A stretch of 64,000 bases of DNA from contig NZ_FYDO01000034.1 of NCBI RefSeq assembly GCF_900187615.1, positions 1 through 64,000 of the forward strand. Reading direction: 5' to 3'. Shown here in pieces: positions 60,413 through 64,000 of this stretch. The translations under genes were made by a program, and so were the position numbers. Numbering within the stretch: position 1 is the stretch's first letter; each line of letters starts with the position of its first letter. The notes under the pieces are model-generated. The model saw only the letters and a program-made list of their open reading frames with translations, did no database searches and was not told the DNA's origin. Origin of the DNA: Pseudomonas sp. Irchel s3f7. GTDB lineage: Bacteria; Pseudomonadota; Gammaproteobacteria; Pseudomonadales; Pseudomonadaceae.

Positions 60413-62023
60413 TCAATCCGGCTGAAACGGCGACTCGCTCAAGATCACCCCGGTCTCATCCACATACCGCTGCCAATGCTCGATCAAGGCACTGAGCTTT
60501 TCCGGCTGACTCGACGCCAAGTCATGAATTTCCCCCGGATCACTGTCCAGGTCATACAACTGCCAGGTCGCCGGCCCTACCGGTCCCGGGATGTAGACCG
60601 CCTTCCATTGCCCCTGCCGAATGGCCCGCCGCCCAAACAATTCCCACCCGGTGACGGTGTGCTCGTCATGCACCTGTGCGGTCTCGCCCGACAGGAACCC
60701 CAGCCACGATTTCCCGCGAACTTGCGCCACGGGTTTGCCGTGCCATTGCTTGCCAGGATGGCGCACACCGGCCAGGTCCAGAATGGTTGGCGTGATGTCC
60801 ATCACCGTACCAAATCCATGGCTGATCTGGCCCTTGAGCGGCAGTTGCGGATAGTGCACCAGCGCCGGAACACGGATCCCGCCTTCGGTGGTGAAGGCCT
60901 TGAACAGCCGCGACGGTGCAGTGGCGACCTGCGCCCAGTTCGGCCCGTACCAGACGTAGGAATTGGCGCGGCCGATGTTGTCCAGGCTGTTGTCGTAATG
61001 CTGGTTGAGGTAGGTCAGCAATTGCGGGCCGAATTTCGGGAAAGCCTCCAGCAGCGCGCCTTCGGCACCGTTGTCGGACATGAACAGGATGAACGTGTTG
61101 TCCAGTTGACCTTGCTGGCGCAGGTAATCGACGACGCGCCCGATGTTCCAGTCCATGCGCTCGACCATCGCCGCGTAAACCTCCATGGCCCGGGCGGAAA
61201 TCTGCCGCTGCTCATCGCTCAGGGCATCCCATTGCGCGGTCAGCTGGATCAGTGGATGTGGCTCTACGTCGGCCTCGATCAACCCCAGTTTCTTGAGTTT
61301 TTCCAGGCGCTCCAGGCGCAGCACTTCGGGGCCTGCGTCATAACGGCCCCGGTATTTTTCGACCACATCGGCCGGCGCCTGCAATGGCCAGTGCGGCGCG
61401 GAAAACGGCAGGTAGGCGAAGAACGGCCGAGTCTGGTCGCGCTCCTTGAGGTATTGCAGCAGCTTGTCGCCGAAGGCGTCGGAGGAATAGAAATCCTTCG
61501 GCAGTTCATCGATGAATTGGTCGTCTTCGATGTACAGCGCCGGGGTGGATTTCAGCAGCCGGGGCGTCGTTTCATCGTAGGTCGGTTCGAAGCCGTAATG
61601 GTTGGCGGCGCCGGGCAGCAGCGAAAACGAACGCTCGAATCCCCGGGCGTGAGGCGCCAGTTCTGCGGTCAGGCCCAGGTGCCATTTGCCGCTCATCAAG
61701 GTTTGGTAACCGGCCTCGCGCAACAGCTCGGGCAGGGCGACGACGCGGTCGTTCAGGTGCCCTTCGTAACCCGGTTTGCCGATCAGGTCCGGGGTCAGTG
61801 CTTCGGCCATGGTGCCGATGCCGGCGATGTGATGATCGGTGCCGGTCAGCAGCATCGAACGGGTCGGCGAGCAGGTTGGCGCGGTGTGAAAATCGGTCAG
61901 ACGCAGGCCGTTATTGGCCAGGGCATCGAGGTTTGGTGTGTTGATCTCGCCACCGAAGGCACCGAGATCGGAAAAGCCCAGGTCATCGGCCAGAATCACC
62001 AGAAAGTTGGGACGTTGCGGCAT
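60413..62023 (-). CDS. atsA: Arylsulfatase AtsA
   Basis: 536 residues. The sulfatase signature C51-S-P-T-R supplies the cysteine that is converted to formylglycine. ILADDLGFSD (calcium-binding Asp), SGKWHLG and MSDNGAEG complete the metal and sulfate site. It has no signal peptide, as in Pseudomonas AtsA, which is cytosolic and releases sulfate from aryl sulfates imported by the neighbouring ABC system. ATG 62023 has AAGGAAA upstream. It is followed on the minus strand by nothing else; atsC and atsB lie upstream in the same operon. Confidence 0.95.
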   Translation of the reverse strand: MPQRPNFLVILADDLGFSDLGAFGGEINTPNLDALANNGLRLTDFHTAPTCSPTRSMLLTGTDHHIAGIGTMAEALTPDLIGKPGYEGHLNDRVVALPELLREAGYQTLMSGKWHLGLTAELAPHARGFERSFSLLPGAANHYGFEPTYDETTPRLLKSTPALYIEDDQFIDELPKDFYSSDAFGDKLLQYLKERDQTRPFFAYLPFSAPHWPLQAPADVVEKYRGRYDAGPEVLRLERLEKLKKLGLIEADVEPHPLIQLTAQWDALSDEQRQISARAMEVYAAMVERMDWNIGRVVDYLRQQGQLDNTFILFMSDNGAEGALLEAFPKFGPQLLTYLNQHYDNSLDNIGRANSYVWYGPNWAQVATAPSRLFKAFTTEGGIRVPALVHYPQLPLKGQISHGFGTVMDITPTILDLAGVRHPGKQWHGKPVAQVRGKSWLGFLSGETAQVHDEHTVTGWELFGRRAIRQGQWKAVYIPGPVGPATWQLYDLDSDPGEIHDLASSQPEKLSALIEHWQRYVDETGVILSESPFQPD

Positions 62024-62038
62024 CAAAAATTTCCTTTT

Positions 62039-62854
62039 TCAGTAGGCAATGAAAGACAGCGGCAGGTCGCGGACCTGCACCGGGATGGGCGGCTGGTAGT
62101 GATCGTCGCTGGTGAGTTCGTGCAGCAGTTCTTCGCGCAGTTGGTGGAAGTCGAAACTGCTGCGCTGGCGCGGATGGGGCAGGGCGATGTCGACCACTTG
62201 CTTGATCCGCCCCGGACGCGGCTCCATCACCACCACGCGGTCGGCGAGAAAGATCGCTTCCTCGACATCGTGGGTGACCAGGATGGTGGTGATTTTTGCC
62301 CGGGCGCGGATCGCCAACAGTTCGTCCTGCATCTGCTGGCGGGTCAGCGCATCGAGGGCGCCGAAGGGCTCGTCCAGCAGCAGAATCCGTGGGCTCGCCA
62401 CCAGACCGCGAGCAATCGCCACGCGCTGGGCCATGCCGCCGGAGAGCTGATGCGGATAGGCGCGGGTGAAGTCGCTCAGGCCCACCAGGTCGATGAAATC
62501 ATCGATGCGTTTTTTCTTTTGCGCGGCACTCAACGGCTCATTGACCAAACCCAGGCCGATGTTGTCGGCCACGCTCAGCCACGGGAACAACCGATGCTCC
62601 TGAAAGACGATGCCGCGTTCGCCGCCGATGCCGCTGACGGCTTTTCCGTCCACGGTGATCTGCCCGCGAAACTGCGTATCGAGGCCCACCAACAGCCGCA
62701 GCAAAGTGGATTTGCCGCAACCGCTGGAGCCGACGATGGCGACGAACTCGCCCTCGGCAATGTCCAGGTTGAATTCGCGAATGGCTTCCAGTTCGAAGCC
62801 GTCGACGTCGAAGGTTTTGCCCACGTGATTGAAACTGACAATCGGTGCGTTCAT
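62039..62854 (-). CDS. atsC: Sulfate-ester ABC transporter ATPase (AtsC type)
   Basis: 271 residues. Walker A GSSGCGKST, signature LSGGMAQRVAIARGL, Walker B ILLLDEPFGALDA and the H loop THDVEEA. Most similar in style to SsuB/TauB/AtsC importers (VDGFELEAIREFNLDIAEGEF). It drives uptake of sulfate esters for AtsA. Start ATG 62854 overlaps the atsB stop by 4 bases. The gene lies 15 bases before atsA, so the three genes form one operon, probably sulfur-regulated. Confidence 0.9.
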   Translation of the reverse strand: MNAPIVSFNHVGKTFDVDGFELEAIREFNLDIAEGEFVAIVGSSGCGKSTLLRLLVGLDTQFRGQITVDGKAVSGIGGERGIVFQEHRLFPWLSVADNIGLGLVNEPLSAAQKKKRIDDFIDLVGLSDFTRAYPHQLSGGMAQRVAIARGLVASPRILLLDEPFGALDALTRQQMQDELLAIRARAKITTILVTHDVEEAIFLADRVVVMEPRPGRIKQVVDIALPHPRQRSSFDFHQLREELLHELTSDDHYQPPIPVQVRDLPLSFIAY

Positions 62855-64000
62855 GCGTGTCTCCAGCGGGTGGCGCGGATTTCCAGGCGTTGGCCAATGA
62901 GGTTGAGCAGGGCGCCGGTTAGGCCCACCAGCAACATGCCGGCCATGATCAGGTCCATGCGCAGCAGTTGTTGAGCGCCGATCATCTGGCTGCCGATGCC
63001 GCCGTTGGATGGCATGAAGTATTCGGCGCCGATGGTGCCGAGCCAGGCGTAGATCAGGCTCAACCTGAGCCCGGCGAAAATCCCCGGCGCGCTGCCCGGT
63101 AGCACCAATCGGCGCAGACGTTGGCGCAGGTTCAGACGCAGCACCTGAGCGGCTTCGTTGAGTAGCGGTGAGAGGTTGGCGACGCTGCGTTGAGTGGCGA
63201 TAAACAACGGGAAAAAAGCGGCAAGGGCGACGAACACCCACTTGGCCAATTCGCCGAGACCGAACCATGCGGTGAGCAACGGCACCCAGGCGAAAATCGC
63301 AATCTGCCGGATGGCGGCGAGGGTCGGGCCGAGCACGCGTTCACTGATGCGCGACAGTCCCAGCAGCAGTCCAAAGGCAAAGCCGAGCCCGCCACCGAGC
63401 AGTAATCCACCAAGGGTTCGGCCCAGGCTCAGGGCCATGCCACCGATCAACGTGCCGTCGAGCAAACCGCTCCAGGTGGTCTGCAGGACCGCCAGCGGGC
63501 TGACCAGAATGTTTGCATCGACCCACTGCTGATCCGAGGTCAATTGCCACAACGCCAACAGCGCCAGCGGCAGCAGCCACGGTTGCAGGCGTTGCCAGCC
63601 TTGATAACGCGGGCCGCGACGGATCTCGGCGGTGGCCGGGTGCGGCCAGTGCACCAGTTTCCTGTCCAGCAGGCCGATGCCACGGTCCATCGCCACGCCG
63701 ATCACACCGATCACCACGATGCACACGAAGACAATGTCGAGCATGAAAAGCTGTCGCGCCCAGACCATCAGGTAGCCGATGCCTTCGCTTGAGGCGAGCA
63801 GTTCCACGGCGAGCAACGACGTCCAGCCCGCTGCCAACGCAAGTCGCACACCGGCCATGAATGCCGGCAAGGCCGCAGGCAGTACCAGTCGCCGGATCAG
63901 CAGTCGCGGCGGCAAGCGCAACACGGCGGCGGCCTCGCGCAGTTTCGGTTGCGCATCCCGCACGCCGACCAGCGTGTGCAAGGTCACCGGCACTACGATG
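62851..64000 (-). CDS. atsB: Fused double permease of the sulfate-ester ABC transporter (AtsB type), partial
   Basis: The last 383 residues are visible; the 5' end lies beyond the window. The visible part contains the C-terminal half of one permease domain (EAA loop LREAAAVLRLPPRLLIRRLVLP), then a second complete permease domain (about 135 onwards) with its own EAA loop LNEAAQVLRLNLRQRLRRLVLP. Two BPD permease domains in one chain are characteristic of AtsB. The periplasmic binding protein (AtsR) should lie upstream, outside the window. Confidence 0.88.
   Translation of the reverse strand, partial: IVVPVTLHTLVGVRDAQPKLREAAAVLRLPPRLLIRRLVLPAALPAFMAGVRLALAAGWTSLLAVELLASSEGIGYLMVWARQLFMLDIVFVCIVVIGVIGVAMDRGIGLLDRKLVHWPHPATAEIRRGPRYQGWQRLQPWLLPLALLALWQLTSDQQWVDANILVSPLAVLQTTWSGLLDGTLIGGMALSLGRTLGGLLLGGGLGFAFGLLLGLSRISERVLGPTLAAIRQIAIFAWVPLLTAWFGLGELAKWVFVALAAFFPLFIATQRSVANLSPLLNEAAQVLRLNLRQRLRRLVLPGSAPGIFAGLRLSLIYAWLGTIGAEYFMPSNGGIGSQMIGAQQLLRMDLIMAGMLLVGLTGALLNLIGQRLEIRATRWRHA

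Overview
The window reads as a Pseudomonas chromosome of the fluorescens type. The evidence is gene content and order: gabD-gabT, then desA, a GGDEF/EAL protein and oscA-sbp-cysTWA, then atsA with its ABC transporter. Pseudomonas-style intergenic palindromes (TGTAGGAGC / GATCGCAGCC / GTGGGAGCGAGC families) are also scattered between genes. This rests on recognising protein families and synteny; no search was run.

Left core (1-20.6 kb). A NodT-type outer membrane efflux lipoprotein is followed by a convergent NfeD/SPFH pair, a YbaK-like deacylase and a DUF2789 protein. Next come an intact Phd/RelE toxin-antitoxin pair and a five-gene efflux operon (MarR regulator, FUSC pump, DUF1656, HlyD adaptor, NodT outer membrane factor). 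After a DUF945 protein comes a complete pgaABCD operon for poly-beta-1,6-N-acetylglucosamine. Then follow a decayed Rieske gene, a YbhB-like periplasmic protein, a very acidic small protein and a second, decayed toxin-antitoxin locus.

Genomic island (about 20.6-41.5 kb). It is bounded on the right by tRNA-Arg(CCG), with a P4-type integrase reading away from it. On the left there is a degenerate copy of the tRNA 3' end, beside a terminator that works on the same strand as the tRNA. Both ends carry GGCATACAC-type repeats that look like integrase arm sites. The left half holds recombination debris (a nonsense-mutated recombinase, a truncated LysR gene), a NYN/OST-HTH protein and an alcohol-oxidation module. 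That module has a quinohemoprotein alcohol dehydrogenase behind a clear sigma-54 promoter with paired upstream activator sites, an aldehyde dehydrogenase, an AcoR-like sigma-54 activator, and a short pqq cluster with only pqqA, pqqD and pqqE (no pqqB or pqqC). Two long direct repeats with IS21-like ends separate this cargo from a satellite-like replication module. The replication module has AlpA, KilA-N, small proteins, a TOPRIM primase, a DUF927 helicase-like protein, two regulators, and an iteron cluster of GTTCCCC(C) motifs around an AT-rich core that looks like a replication origin.

Right core (41.5-64 kb). GABA catabolism (gabD, gabT) is followed by a REC-HDOD regulator, a PAS-GGDEF cyclase, the desA desaturase and a PAS-GGDEF-EAL protein. 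The sulfate uptake operon (oscA, sbp, cysTWA) has a palindrome typical of a CysB-type site upstream. Then come an Mpo1-like membrane protein, a Crp/Fnr regulator, hipBA with a palindromic operator, an AraC regulator divergent from a second desaturase, and atsA-atsC-atsB (arylsulfatase plus sulfate-ester ABC transporter), the last running off the window end.
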